The notes: a model not told the origin generated them from the letters alone. Positions 26,005 to 34,914 are shown, counted from the stretch's first letter. The stretch is DNA of 64,000 nt from Vineibacter terrae (GCF_008039615.1 NZ_VDUZ01000039.1:1-64000); one strand, 5' to 3'. Made by a program: numbers and translations.

Positions 26005-27335
26005 CCCCACCCCCTGTTCTGCAGGTTCGCGAGTGGAGCACCACCACGCCCGAGACGCCGGGCGCTGGCGCGCTCCTGCGCGACGTGCGGCTCTCCGCTG
26101 CCGACCGCGAGCTGATCGCGGAGCTGGAGGGCCGCGCAAGCCTGCGCTTCACCGAGCTGCGCTCCGGGCTCTCGGTGTCCGTCGGTCCGCACATCGGCAC
26201 CGTCAACCTCAGCTCGATGCGGCTCGTCATCCTGCCGAAGCTGCGCCTCGGCAACCTGATGCGCATGGTCGCCTACGCTTTCGACCTCTCCGACCTGCTC
26301 GTCACGGAGACGCGCACGACCTACGAGAGCGCGGAACACGGGCTCATCGATCTCCTCGGCTTGTCGCTGCTCCGGGCCATCGAGCGCATCGTGCGGGGCG
26401 GGCTGCTGCCGACGTACCAGTCGCGCAACGAGGACATCGCCACGCCGCGAGGGCGTCTCGATCTTCGCCACATCGCGACGCACCCGCGTCGGGCGACCTT
26501 GCGCTGCACCTACGACGACCTGACCGTCGACCACGAGCTTAACCAGGTCTTGGCCGCGGGCCTTCGCCTCGCGGGGTCAGTGATGGACTCCCGCGACCTG
26601 CGCCTCGATCTCGCCCGCTCAGCAGACCGCTTCTTCGGCGACCTCGAACGTCGCCCGCTGACCACGGACTGGCTCGAGGCGATGCTGTCCGGCCTTGATC
26701 GTCGATCGAGCCACTACCGAACCGCGCTGACGCTCATCGCCCTTATCCACCACGGGGCACGCCTCGGCGAGCACATCGAGGCGGGCGCGATGCCGCTCTC
26801 GAGCTTCACGCTCAACATGAATATGGTCTTCGAGCGCTTTCTCGGGCACTACCTGTCGGAGCACTGCCCCGACGACGTGCGGATCGGCATGCAGGACGTG
26901 CGCTCCGACGTCTTCAGCTACATCGAGAACGCCGGAGGCTGGAACCACCCCACGATCCGGCCCGACTTCGTCTTCCGCCGCCGCAAGCAGGTCGTCGCGG
27001 TCGCCGACGCGAAGTACAAGAACCGCCACGAGAACCCGCCGTCATCGGCCGAACTGTACCAGCTCACGACCTACGGCTTGGCGTACGCGATGCCCGAGTC
27101 GCGCGAGGTACTACTCCTTCATCCGCTCGCGCGAGGCGAGTTCGAGCGCGCGACGACGCTGCTCTTCGCGCCGTCGGCAGCGGGCCAGCAGGTTCGCATC
27201 CGGCTCGTGGGCGTCCCGGTCGACGACCTCCTCGACGGCACGGTCAAGCGCTGGTGGCCGGTGCCTGCCGCGCCTTCGGCGGCTGTCGTTCCGCCCCGGG
27301 TCGTCTCGGGCGCCGACCAGATCGGAGCGCGGTGA
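26001..27335 (+). CDS. McrC-type nuclease subunit
   Basis: A 444-aa McrC homologue, the nuclease that works with McrB. The N-terminal part (REWSTT, SVGPHIGTVNLSSMRLVILPKL) is the McrB-contact region, and the C-terminal part is a PD-(D/E)xK nuclease: RPDFVFRRR with D322, then VAVADAKYK with D336 and K338. NEDIATPRGRLDL and DELNQVLAAG-type segments (NQVLAAGLRLA) are usual in McrC. The start ATG 26001 lies inside the mcrB end, so translation is coupled. It is the last gene of the operon; 3' of it only remnants follow. Operon context suggests it destroys DNA with the wrong modification. Confidence 0.88.
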   Translation: MTPPPVLQVREWSTTTPETPGAGALLRDVRLSAADRELIAELEGRASLRFTELRSGLSVSVGPHIGTVNLSSMRLVILPKLRLGNLMRMVAYAFDLSDLLVTETRTTYESAEHGLIDLLGLSLLRAIERIVRGGLLPTYQSRNEDIATPRGRLDLRHIATHPRRATLRCTYDDLTVDHELNQVLAAGLRLAGSVMDSRDLRLDLARSADRFFGDLERRPLTTDWLEAMLSGLDRRSSHYRTALTLIALIHHGARLGEHIEAGAMPLSSFTLNMNMVFERFLGHYLSEHCPDDVRIGMQDVRSDVFSYIENAGGWNHPTIRPDFVFRRRKQVVAVADAKYKNRHENPPSSAELYQLTTYGLAYAMPESREVLLLHPLARGEFERATTLLFAPSAAGQQVRIRLVGVPVDDLLDGTVKRWWPVPAAPSAAVVPPRVVSGADQIGAR

Positions 27336-27672
27336 TAACCCGCGCCGATCTGCTCAATAGGCTCTTCGAGACCTGCCAAGACGCGATGATCAGGGCTTCC
27401 GGCTGCGGTCCTGAATGTCGGGGCGACCGCACGCACAGCGAACGGTCGCCAACACGTAATCGTTCCGAAATATCCAGGGCATCTAGACCCGTTCAGTCGA
27501 CGGGCTGCGGGGGCATGTTCTGCAGCCCAGTGCTGGGCGACACGGCCGCCGTCGGGACTCTTCGGTCGATGTGCTCCGGTATGATCGGATCGTGGATTGT
27601 GACGCGGGAGTGTCCGAGCTGCTCAAGACACGGCTTGCCGCGACCCTCAGAATCGGCTGAAACGCTCTTCTT
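27336..27672. other. Intergenic stretch after the defence operon
   Basis: No supported gene or clear terminator. Composition becomes ordinary again. The next recognisable unit is the thermonuclease fragment that begins at 27673. Confidence 0.4.
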
Positions 27673-27797
27673 GCGGCGCAGTTGATTGCAGTGGGCCTGG
27701 GGCGGGATTGTCCGCGCTGGAGCGGTGGGCGGTATGGGCGGATGGAGACGGCAACGCGAGCGGGATGCCGCTACCGCACTATTGCCAGAGGCGGTAG
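27673..27797 (+). pseudogene. Decayed 3' end of a thermonuclease gene
   Basis: This 125-bp stretch matches 12954-13079, the last part of the thermonuclease gene at 12636, over its whole length with one base fewer. It reads QLIAVGLGRDCPRWSGGRYGR, then shifts frame before MPLPHYCQRR and the same TAG stop (the intact gene has QLIAAGLGRDCPRWSGGRYGR and MTLPAYCLRR). Several silent and changed bases show it is a diverged homologue, not a fresh copy. It stands alone without a start, at the far side of the defence operon. Confidence 0.8.
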
Positions 27798-27972
27798 TCG
27801 CCACGACCCATGCCCATGATCGTATGGCGGTTGGCAATGAAGAGAACGTGCGTGCAGCAGTGCGCGGTGCCCGCTCGGTTTTTACAAAGACGACTGGCAG
27901 CGGGATTCCGAGACCGGCGTGGTCGAGATTTCGTCACGCCTCCGAAGGTCGCCCAATCCGTATTCCGATGCG

Positions 27973-28443
27973 CTAAGCATGGCTGAGCACCTCATCGAGC
28001 GTGGTCGCCTTCACATAGCGGGCCGGGTCCTGGTCAACCGCGAGCGCCTTGAAGTGCGCCTCGCTGCACGCGATCTTGGCGGCTTCTTGATCGCGGAGGT
28101 CTTCGGTGAAAAGGCTGCCCTTCGTCTCGACGACGAGATACAGGCGTTCCTGCCCGTCGATCTGTACCAGCACGGCCCAATCGGCATTGTAGCTGCCAAG
28201 CGGCGTCGGGACTTTGAACCAGCCGGGCAACTTGGCGTAAACCTTCACCGCGTCGTTCTTTTCGAGCTGCTCCGCGAAGGTGCGTTCCACGCCGCCGGAA
28301 TCGTAGATAACATGCTCGAAGACGAATTTCTCCGTGTCCTGAACCATGTTCTTGAGATAACCCCCTTGCGCCCGACCAGGGCCGTCTTGAACGACCCGAG
28401 TGCAACGATGTCGAACAAGCGCGCGAATCGCTCGTCGGCGCTG
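27973..28443 (-). pseudogene. Frameshifted 3' fragment of a type III restriction endonuclease (Res)
   Basis: On the minus strand one frame (28443 to about 28365) reads ADERFARLFDIVALGSFKTALVGRKG, and after a missing G in a run of Gs the next frame reads GYLKNMVQDTEKFVFEHVIYD and YAKLPGWFKVPTPLG, then NADWAVL and LYLVVETKG, ending at TAG 27973. This is the C-terminal PD-(D/E)xK region of Res, the type III restriction subunit (D of NADWAVL, ETK as E-x-K). The helicase part and the Mod methylase are absent. The fragment stops exactly where the recombinase gene ends (28444), so the insertion of that element probably truncated it. Confidence 0.8.
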
Positions 28444-30096
28444 TCACAACCGGATCGCCCTCCAATCCACGCCGTCGAACGTCACCTTGTTCAGGGCCGC
28501 CGCCATCGCGACGATCATGTTGGTGGCCTGGTCGTGGATGTAGGTGCCGCTTACGGTCTGATCCGCATGCCCCGTTATGAGATCGTTCAGTTCCTTAGCA
28601 ACACCGGCGCGGGCCAGCGCTGTCTTCAGGGTGTGTCGAAACGAATGGAAGACCTTGCCCTTGCCCGTCACACCCTGCTGGTGACGGTAGGTGCGATTGA
28701 ACCAGTCGTTGATCTTGTCCTTCGGCTTCCAATCGGGAAACAGAAGCGTCTCGTGCTTGTCCCGAAGCATTTGCACGTACTCGCGCAGGCCCAAGCGAAT
28801 CAGTTCATCATGCACCGGCACAATCCGCTTGGAGCGCACATTCTTGGACGCGCCAGCGAGGTGAAACACGAGGACACCTTGCTCGGTATAGATCTCATCG
28901 AGCCTGAGGCGTGCGAGCTCGCTGGATGACCTGGCGCCCGTGAAGAGGGCAAGGAGCAGCGCCCAGTGTCGTGTGTCAAACGGCACCTCCGGGGCAAATA
29001 GGGGCGGCCCGAAGATCTTGGCCAGCTCACCAGGCGTGAAGGGATACCGACTGGGCTCCCTGAAGGCGTTACCTTCGTCGACCTTGACCCCGGCTGCTGG
29101 ATTGTCCGGGATGATGCCGTTATCGGCACACCATCCCAACACCGAGCGAAGATGCGCCAGCCATTTGTCCCGAATCGTCGCCGGACTAAGGGTCGGGTAA
29201 GGCGTTGCCCGCTTCTGGTTCGCCTCGATGGCCTCGGGGACCGTCATGCCTGGAAAGCGCATGGTGTACCGATTGGGAAGCCTGAGCAGGGCACGCTTGT
29301 AGGCCAGGATGTCCTGGCGCGTGATCTCGCAAATCGGCTTGGGGGTGCCGAAATGCTCTTCGGCCATGCGAACGGCGACGCGGTACTCGTCGGCGGTGGC
29401 ATCTGCGACCCTCCGTTCCTCCTGGAACATGGGCAGCAAGTCCGAGAGTGTCTTGGTGCTGTGCTCGGACAGAACGCGCGCGCCGCCCAATACTGACAAG
29501 GGTCGGGTAGTGGGGACGACCGGGGCCGGGTCAATCAGGATCGGATCCGTCGGTTTGCCAGAAAAATCCGCCCCATCTCTTTCCACCTGGCGGGTAACGG
29601 CCTCAGTGCGAGCTCTTAGGATAGCCTTGGCCATCTCCAAGTAGATGGGGGTGCCCCTGGCAGCGACCACGTCGCCAGCCTCGATCATTGCGTCTAGGAT
29701 CGGCTCGACCGCCGCGAGACTTCCACCCCCAGCCTCCCGGCGGACCTTGTCCAGCAAGGCGGGTCGGATAGCTCGGCCCAGAAGCTGTTCGACGATGCTG
29801 TCTTCCGCGAGAGGCCCGAAGCGGAGCTGTTCATCGCGGGCAAGCTCACGCTCGTAGTAAAGGCGCGCGACGGTTTCCGGGGTCTGAGCCTTCTCGGATG
29901 CTTGCAGGCGTGCTGCATCTAACTGATCTTGGAGGTCCGCGACTGCCCTCGGGAGCTTCTTGAGGGCCACCTTCCGATCTGGTCCCAGCTTCTGTCTGAG
30001 TTCGGTCTTACCTAAAATTCGCCGAAGCTCTGCGGGAACCACAATTCGCGCGAAATACCGACCATCACGCTCAATCAAATACTTTTCTCTGCCCAT
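28444..30096 (-). CDS. Tyrosine recombinase / integrase
   Basis: A 550-aa site-specific recombinase. An N-terminal arm-binding part with LIERDGRYFARIVVP (the DUF6538-type integrase start), a long helical middle, the core-binding domain (LLPMFQEERRVADATADEYR to YKRALLRLP) and the catalytic domain with the conserved set R in FTGARSSSELARL, H-x-x-R in FHSFRHTLKTAL, H in GHAD and the nucleophile Y in SGTYIHD. The ATG at 30096 was taken as start because MGREKYLIERDGRY begins the family homology; an earlier ATG adds 21 unlikely residues. Its 3' end abuts a truncated res gene. It probably moved at least part of this island; the attachment site was not found. Confidence 0.88.
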   Translation of the reverse strand: MGREKYLIERDGRYFARIVVPAELRRILGKTELRQKLGPDRKVALKKLPRAVADLQDQLDAARLQASEKAQTPETVARLYYERELARDEQLRFGPLAEDSIVEQLLGRAIRPALLDKVRREAGGGSLAAVEPILDAMIEAGDVVAARGTPIYLEMAKAILRARTEAVTRQVERDGADFSGKPTDPILIDPAPVVPTTRPLSVLGGARVLSEHSTKTLSDLLPMFQEERRVADATADEYRVAVRMAEEHFGTPKPICEITRQDILAYKRALLRLPNRYTMRFPGMTVPEAIEANQKRATPYPTLSPATIRDKWLAHLRSVLGWCADNGIIPDNPAAGVKVDEGNAFREPSRYPFTPGELAKIFGPPLFAPEVPFDTRHWALLLALFTGARSSSELARLRLDEIYTEQGVLVFHLAGASKNVRSKRIVPVHDELIRLGLREYVQMLRDKHETLLFPDWKPKDKINDWFNRTYRHQQGVTGKGKVFHSFRHTLKTALARAGVAKELNDLITGHADQTVSGTYIHDQATNMIVAMAAALNKVTFDGVDWRAIRL

Positions 30097-30564
30097 GGTC
30101 CACGCACGCACGCCAAGTTTGTAACGAGGTTTGTAACGACGACATGGGCGGAAAGCCATGGCTTTTCAAAAAGTTGCGGCAAAATCGCACTCGGATCGTC
30201 GTCATCCGGAGTATCCCACCCTCTCCGCCATTTCGACAAATTATTCAATTATTTCAAGAGCTTGTTGGTGAAACTCCATGGTCCGCACAAGCCTATCCAC
30301 AAGTGCGATCGGGTAGGTCGCGGCCAACGTGGTTTTTCGCGGCCGCTGGGCGCGACTGATCCTTGTCGGCCGTCTGGTGGGGCCGCGACAGATGACGCCC
30401 AGGACACCCCAGAACTGATCCAGGCGATGGTCTGGGCGATCGTGCCGGTCCCTTTCCGGTTCACGGCGTTTCTGCGTTCCGCCTTGCGTAGGTGTATGCC
30501 TCGGGCGGGTTGACCAACCGGGAGGAACCTAGACCACCCTGTTGCCCAGCGGCATATTCAGGGT
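30097..30564. other. Intergenic region upstream of the integrase
   Basis: No gene supported. The part at 30160-30260 is locally AT-rich and presumably carries the integrase promoter on the minus strand. No tRNA end was recognised. Confidence 0.4.
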
Positions 30565-31049
30565 ATGGCCCGTTTCCCGCTGCCAACGCACACGGAAGCG
30601 CTGACCGACGAGCACATCATTCCTTTCGCTCTCGGTGGACGATGGGTGGTTCCCAAATCAAGCTGTGCTGCCTGCGCCCGTGCCACGGGAGCCTTTGAGC
30701 AGGTGTTTCTACGCACGATGCTGGGTCCGTTACGCATGTACTTCGACATGCCAACGCGCCGTCGGAAAGCGCGCCCGAAGAAGCTACCTCTGAAGGTGAA
30801 GCTCGGGCCTGAGGATGACTGGACGTTTGTCGACGTCGATCAGGAGGTTGCGGCTGAGGTTGGCATTGATGCGTTCGAGCCGTTCTTGCGCAGGATCATT
30901 TGCCAAAACGAGACCTCGAACGTCGTGCAGTACATCGGCGGCATCAAAAGAACGGAGAAGGCTTCGACGGAGTTGCTCCAGATATCCATCGTAACGCACC
31001 CTAAGATGCCATCCGACTTGATCACCGTACGCATCCGACTGCTAGCGTG
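30565..31049 (+). pseudogene. HNH-type nuclease gene, 5' part, interrupted by an IS
   Basis: The first 161 codons of a gene whose N-terminus has DEHIIPFALGGRWVVPKSSCAAC, the HNH_5-type nuclease motif (E-H-I-I-P-x-x-L-G-G followed by CxxC-like cysteines). The frame is broken after 31049 by an ISAzo13-family element; the present stop TAA at 31051 belongs to the element. Excising the element and one copy of the 3-bp duplication gtg joins this part to 32379-32586 in frame, giving a protein of 230 aa. As it stands the product lacks its C-terminal third. It may be a restriction-like or homing-type nuclease of the defence island. Confidence 0.75.
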
Positions 31050-32375
31050 CTAAGGCGTCATCCACGAATAACTACATCGAAACAGGTCGGTTCGACGGTG
31101 TAATTCCAGTCGCCATGGAAGTCATGGCGTTTGAGATTGATCGCTTGCAGGTCGGCGTCCGAGACTTTGATGCCGGCCGGATAGGTGTTGGGATCGAGTT
31201 GGCAGCGCACCGTCAAGCCCGCCTTGGTCGTGGTGGCCGCGATCAGCTCGACGATGACTTTGTGGCTGACCAGCGGCTTGCCGCGCCAGTTGGCGGTGAT
31301 GAACGAGAACAGGCGATGCTCGATCTTGTTCCACTTGCTGGTGCCGGGCGGCAGGTGGCAGACGGTGATGGGCATGCGCAGCTCGTCGGCGAGCCTCTGG
31401 AGCTCCAGCTTCCACAGCCGCACCCGTGAGCCGTTGCTGCCGCCGCCGTCGGCGGTGATCACCAGACGCGTGGCGCCAGGGTAGCGCGGGCGGCCGCTCT
31501 GCAGCCACCAGCTGCGAATGGCGTTGGCCGCGAATGCCGCCGTGTCGTGATCGATACCGACGCTCACCCAGCCGGTATTGTCGGCGATGTCGTAGACGCC
31601 GTAGGGCACCGCGCGCCCCAGTTCCGGGATGACGAAGTCGTGCACGCGCACCTGCGGCGGCGAGCCTTGGGGATGCCATTCGCGCCCGGCATTCTTGAAA
31701 TCGCCGACCAGCTCCTTCTTCTTCGTGTCCACCGAGATCGCCGGCTCGCCGGCGGCCAGCGCCGCCTTCACCTGCTCGTTGATGTAGTGGAACTGGGCGT
31801 CGCGATCAGGATGGCTCGACCCCTCGCGGGCCTTGCGATTGGCCTGCAGCCGATAGCCCAGCTGGTGCAGCAGCTCGCCCACCAGCGTGCGGCCGATCTG
31901 GTGGCCCATGGCGCACAACGCGCCGGACAGCTTGCTCAGGCTCTTGCACGTCCACAGCAGCGGCGACTGGGGATCGCCCCGCGTGTCGGGCTCGATCAGC
32001 GCCCGCAGGTCAGCGACCAGGCTCGGATCCGTCGCGCTCTTCGGCTTGCCACCAGCCCCCGGCCGACGCACCCGCGTCGGATCAATCGTCTCGCCGCTGC
32101 GCACCTCGCGCAAGGCCCGGCCAATAGTGCTGCGGGCGATGCCGGTGGCACGCGCCACCGCTGCGATCCCGCCGCGCCCCGCCGCCCGCGCCTCCGCCGC
32201 CGCAAAGCGCCGCCGTGCCCGTTCGTCGAGCACAGGACGCAGCGTCTCAAACCGCTGCCGGATGACTGATTCATCGATCACACCGGCATGCTATAGGCCC
32301 CGCCAGCCAAACGGAATCCATCACCCCCAAACCGCCGATCACGATCGATTCATCTATCGGCGGACAACGCCTTAG
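31050..32375 (-). mobile_element. ISAzo13-family insertion sequence, apparently complete
   Basis: The element is bounded by imperfect inverted ends, ctaaggcgtcatccacga at the left (from 31050) and, read inward from 32375, ctaaggcgttgtccgccg. It carries one transposase gene on the minus strand. The 3-bp gtg occurs on both sides (31047-31049 and 32376-32378), a fitting target duplication. The intact gene and readable ends suggest a fairly recent insertion, into an HNH-type gene. Confidence 0.8.
31058..32281 (-). CDS. ISAzo13-family transposase
   Basis: A 407-aa transposase of the ISAzo13 type (Rhodopirellula-transposase DDE domain). It begins with a helical DNA-binding part (GIAAVARATGIARSTIGRALREV) and then has SPLLWTCKSLSKL, AISVDTKKKELVGDFKNAG, ITADGGGSNGSR and HLPPGTSKWNKIEHRLFS, the conserved string of this family that contains the acidic active-site residues. 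It fills the element almost from end to end and shows no frameshift. It moves only the element that carries it. The gene runs opposite to the nuclease gene it interrupts. Confidence 0.9.
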   Translation of the reverse strand: MIDESVIRQRFETLRPVLDERARRRFAAAEARAAGRGGIAAVARATGIARSTIGRALREVRSGETIDPTRVRRPGAGGKPKSATDPSLVADLRALIEPDTRGDPQSPLLWTCKSLSKLSGALCAMGHQIGRTLVGELLHQLGYRLQANRKAREGSSHPDRDAQFHYINEQVKAALAAGEPAISVDTKKKELVGDFKNAGREWHPQGSPPQVRVHDFVIPELGRAVPYGVYDIADNTGWVSVGIDHDTAAFAANAIRSWWLQSGRPRYPGATRLVITADGGGSNGSRVRLWKLELQRLADELRMPITVCHLPPGTSKWNKIEHRLFSFITANWRGKPLVSHKVIVELIAATTTKAGLTVRCQLDPNTYPAGIKVSDADLQAINLKRHDFHGDWNYTVEPTCFDVVIRG

Positions 32376-32378
32376 GTG

Positions 32379-32586
32379 CTCCAACTCAGCAGGTTACGTA
32401 TGGGACTCCCCGTACGTAACGAAGCCTGCCGGCGATGTTCGTCGTCGCACGCGCGTTGCAAAGCCATACAGTTCGCTGTTTTCCAATTCTGGAATGGTGA
32501 CGAAATCCATTTCGATCTGGTACTCGCTGTACTTCCCGATCAACCGGCGGATACCGTCATCCGACGTGCTGGAAAAGAGGCATTGA
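32379..32586 (+). pseudogene. HNH-type nuclease gene, 3' part
   Basis: This is the downstream part of the gene cut by the ISAzo13 element. Joined to 31049 it reads on as RIRLLA then CSNSAGYVWDSPYVTK, later SSLFSNSGMVTKSISIWYSLYF, and ends at TGA 32584-32586. Only the removal of exactly the element plus one gtg keeps the frame open for 69 codons, which supports the reconstruction. Confidence 0.7.
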
Positions 32587-32733
32587 TGTCACGGCGAGGG
32601 CGGCGGGCTATCGCGGGGCGGACAGCGGGACAAAGGGCCGATCGCTTCAATTCGGACTATGTTGTTGTTGCGGGATGGCGCGCGTGGGGGGCTGACTGGT
32701 GCAACTTCATGCAAGCATCGTGGGGAGCCGGCC

Positions 32734-33663
32734 ATGATCACCGCCGAAGAAAAGGCAGCGCTCGAACGCTTGATCGGACAGAAGGCCAAAGCCTTCAGGA
32801 CCCACGAGAAGTTTCTCGCCAAGGAGATCAGCAAGGGCACGAAGCAGACGGCGTTTCACACCATTTCGCGGCACGGCTACCAGACGGGCTGGGAAGCACA
32901 GCTGGTCCGGCTGATGACCGGTGAAACGCCGGACCAGCCCTTCGCCCAGACCGGCGTTCGCGGCACGATCCTGCAGTGGGACACCTCGATGGGCGACACG
33001 ATGAACGCGCCAGGTCGCACGCGGAACATTCGCTACGCCGAAGCGGACAGCGTGGGCGCCTTCCTGAATCCGGAAGTCGAGGTTGCCGCAATCAACGCCG
33101 CCGCTCTACGAACAGCGGATCTGAGAACCGGGATGTGGGCCGAGATGGTCACCGGACATGGTCCCAGGCAGGTCAAGACGTGGTGCAAGTACAAGTACAT
33201 CGAAATCATCGTCCATCCGCCGTCCGAGATTTGCGGCATCAGCTTCGTGCGCGATCAGAGCAAACCAAAGCGGTCGAAGGACGAGTTCGAAACGGCGTTC
33301 AACGACTACCTGGAAGGGACCAAGATCCTCAAAGGCAAGACGGTCTCGCTGCACGATGAGATGGTGTACAGAGAGGCCAAAGCCAAAGGCAGCGAGATCC
33401 CGGCTTACCTCGTGGCCAAGATGCAAACGCGCTTCCCGAACCTGTCCGATCTCCTCGACTACCTGCATGTCCAGGCGGTCTCGATGAAGAATGTCCGTCT
33501 CGTGCTCAAGCGCGTTCCGGAAGACAGCTTTAACTGGAAGCTGCACACCGCCTACGCGGTGAACCAGGCGCCGATGATCCGGCCCGACGCGCCCGGCAAA
33601 TGGAACGGACGGATCAAGTCTCATGACACCGCTCTGCCGCGGCTCCTGTCCACGGTGGTGTGA
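32734..33663 (+). CDS. Hypothetical protein (309 aa)
   Basis: A 309-aa soluble protein of unknown family. The N-terminus is a charged helical part (AALERLIGQKAKAFRTHEKFL), then FHTISRHGYQTGWEAQLVRL, a tract with GTILQWDTSMGDTMN, and a mixed alpha/beta middle (WCKYKYIEIIVHPPSEIC). No signal peptide, membrane helix or catalytic motif I know is visible. ATG 32734 was chosen for the upstream ggggagccggcc. It lies next to the interrupted nuclease gene at the edge of the defence island, has one clean frame and coding-like composition, so it is very likely real. A role in defence is possible only by position. Confidence 0.6.
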   Translation: MITAEEKAALERLIGQKAKAFRTHEKFLAKEISKGTKQTAFHTISRHGYQTGWEAQLVRLMTGETPDQPFAQTGVRGTILQWDTSMGDTMNAPGRTRNIRYAEADSVGAFLNPEVEVAAINAAALRTADLRTGMWAEMVTGHGPRQVKTWCKYKYIEIIVHPPSEICGISFVRDQSKPKRSKDEFETAFNDYLEGTKILKGKTVSLHDEMVYREAKAKGSEIPAYLVAKMQTRFPNLSDLLDYLHVQAVSMKNVRLVLKRVPEDSFNWKLHTAYAVNQAPMIRPDAPGKWNGRIKSHDTALPRLLSTVV

Positions 33664-34188
33664 GGCAGGGGCTGCTGATGCGACCCGGGGGCACGGCCCG
33701 CGACATCCACCACAATGATCGGCAAGCCATGTAATCGGAGGCACGCACCAGTTTTGTACAGTTTGACGTGACCGCGAATGTGCCGCCCATCGCTGGGGTG
33801 GGGCGGCGCTCGACAAGCCCTTCCTCCTCCATCGCGGCGAGCGTCGCCCCAAACGGGCGCTCATTTTGACTCCTCCGCCCAGGCGCACACGATCGACGTT
33901 GTTAGCCTTGACCCGAGCGAGAACTGGTACTGGGGACCGCGACGTTCTTGCCATCGACCACTGTGATCGCCGGCGAGCTTGGCGACGTGCTGGCTTCCTG
34001 CGCTTCCCTACTTGATCCGGCTCGCGTGCAGTGAGGTGCTACATTCGCTTGCCGAGTCTGTTCGGCGATTGAATTCAAGAACACAAACATCAATGATGCA
34101 GCTCTGTCGGCTTGGCAGTTGTGGCGCCGGTCCGTCATTCTACGGCGCGGTCGCGGACCTGAGGCCGCGCAGACAAGGGAACCCGACA
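33664..34188. other. Gene-poor stretch
   Basis: About 525 bp with no convincing gene. A minus-strand run near 33760-33832 reads AAMEEEGLVERRPTPAMGG, like the wing end of a winged-helix regulator, but no complete gene could be built round it. Confidence 0.4.
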
Positions 34189-34536
34189 ATGGCCAGCATC
34201 ATCAGGCGGGCGCTGTATTTGGGTGCCGTTGCCCATCTTGCCGCAACGGCCGCGCAGGCTCAGGAAAAATTCTGTCAAGTCGTCATTCAATGGAGTGGAG
34301 ATCGCACCCGTCCACTCGACGACAAAATTACAGGAATCGGTACATGCTCGCCGGGCATGGCTTTATCGGTCAGCAACCTCGCGCGCGCCGATTCAACACC
34401 CTACATTGCCAAGTATTGCGATCTTTCCAAGGCGGTCGTGATGCACGTCCAACCAGGTTCAAATCAGACCCCTGCATCGTCAGCGTTTGCATGCGTCTAC
34501 GCGGGCGAGCGCACTCCAGAGTCCTTGAAAAAATAG
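34189..34536 (+). CDS. Small secreted hypothetical protein
   Basis: A 115-aa protein with a signal peptide (MASIIRRALYLGAVAHLAAT, cleavage after AQA) and a mature part holding four cysteines (FCQVVIQW, GTCSPGM, KYCDLS, FACVY) that could form two disulphide bonds in the periplasm. The ribosome binding site aaggga lies ahead of ATG 34189. No family recognised. It stands alone between the gene-poor stretch and the histidine kinase operon, so context gives no hint about its role. Confidence 0.6.
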   Translation: MASIIRRALYLGAVAHLAATAAQAQEKFCQVVIQWSGDRTRPLDDKITGIGTCSPGMALSVSNLARADSTPYIAKYCDLSKAVVMHVQPGSNQTPASSAFACVYAGERTPESLKK

Positions 34537-34914
34537 CATCGTGGGGCAATTCACGACGCTTCAAGGCTGGCAACAGGTGACGTTCAGGGCGCTCTCGCCC
34601 GGTGCCGACAACGTCGACGGCTGTCGTGTGAGTCCGTAATGCCCAAAATGGTCAAGATCGGACCCAATTGGATGTCGTCGAGTCCGCCCATCGGTGCGGC
34701 GCCGATGAACGACGCTCACGCGGCAAAACGTCTTTCAGGAGGCTCTGCGGGCATCCGAAGAATATGCGCGCCAGTGAAATCGCGATGGATGCACGCGCCA
34801 TCGCCTTGGCGTATGGAGATTGGATTGGATGCCTCTTGCCAACGCAGCGCAGGCGGCGCAAGTGCGCGTATATTCGCTGATCATATTTGGCCAACCGTCG
34901 ATTTGTGGACAATC
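34537..34914. other. Intergenic region before the kinase operon
   Basis: An open frame continuous with the kinase gene runs from 34639, but its residues look random and would bury the first membrane helix of the kinase, so it is taken as leader or promoter DNA. No operator could be read. Confidence 0.4.

Noticed and set aside
27919-28929. Plus-strand open frame over the res fragment and integrase 3' end
   Set aside because: It overlaps two recognisable minus-strand coding sequences and has no ribosome binding site. Its first 30 codons (DWQRDSETGVVEISSRL upstream of it) look coding-like but could not be tied to a gene.
13080-33700. tRNA gene or CRISPR array at the island edges
   Set aside because: No cloverleaf-like sequence and no regularly spaced repeats were found by eye; a covariance search would settle it.
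33614-33832. Minus-strand piece with a winged-helix-like end (EEEGLVERRPTP)
   Set aside because: Only about 20 residues look meaningful; no start, HTH or rest of the gene could be found.
34639-34914. N-terminal extension of the histidine kinase frame
   Set aside because: It would put 92 random-looking residues before the first membrane helix; the later ATG gives a normal topology.
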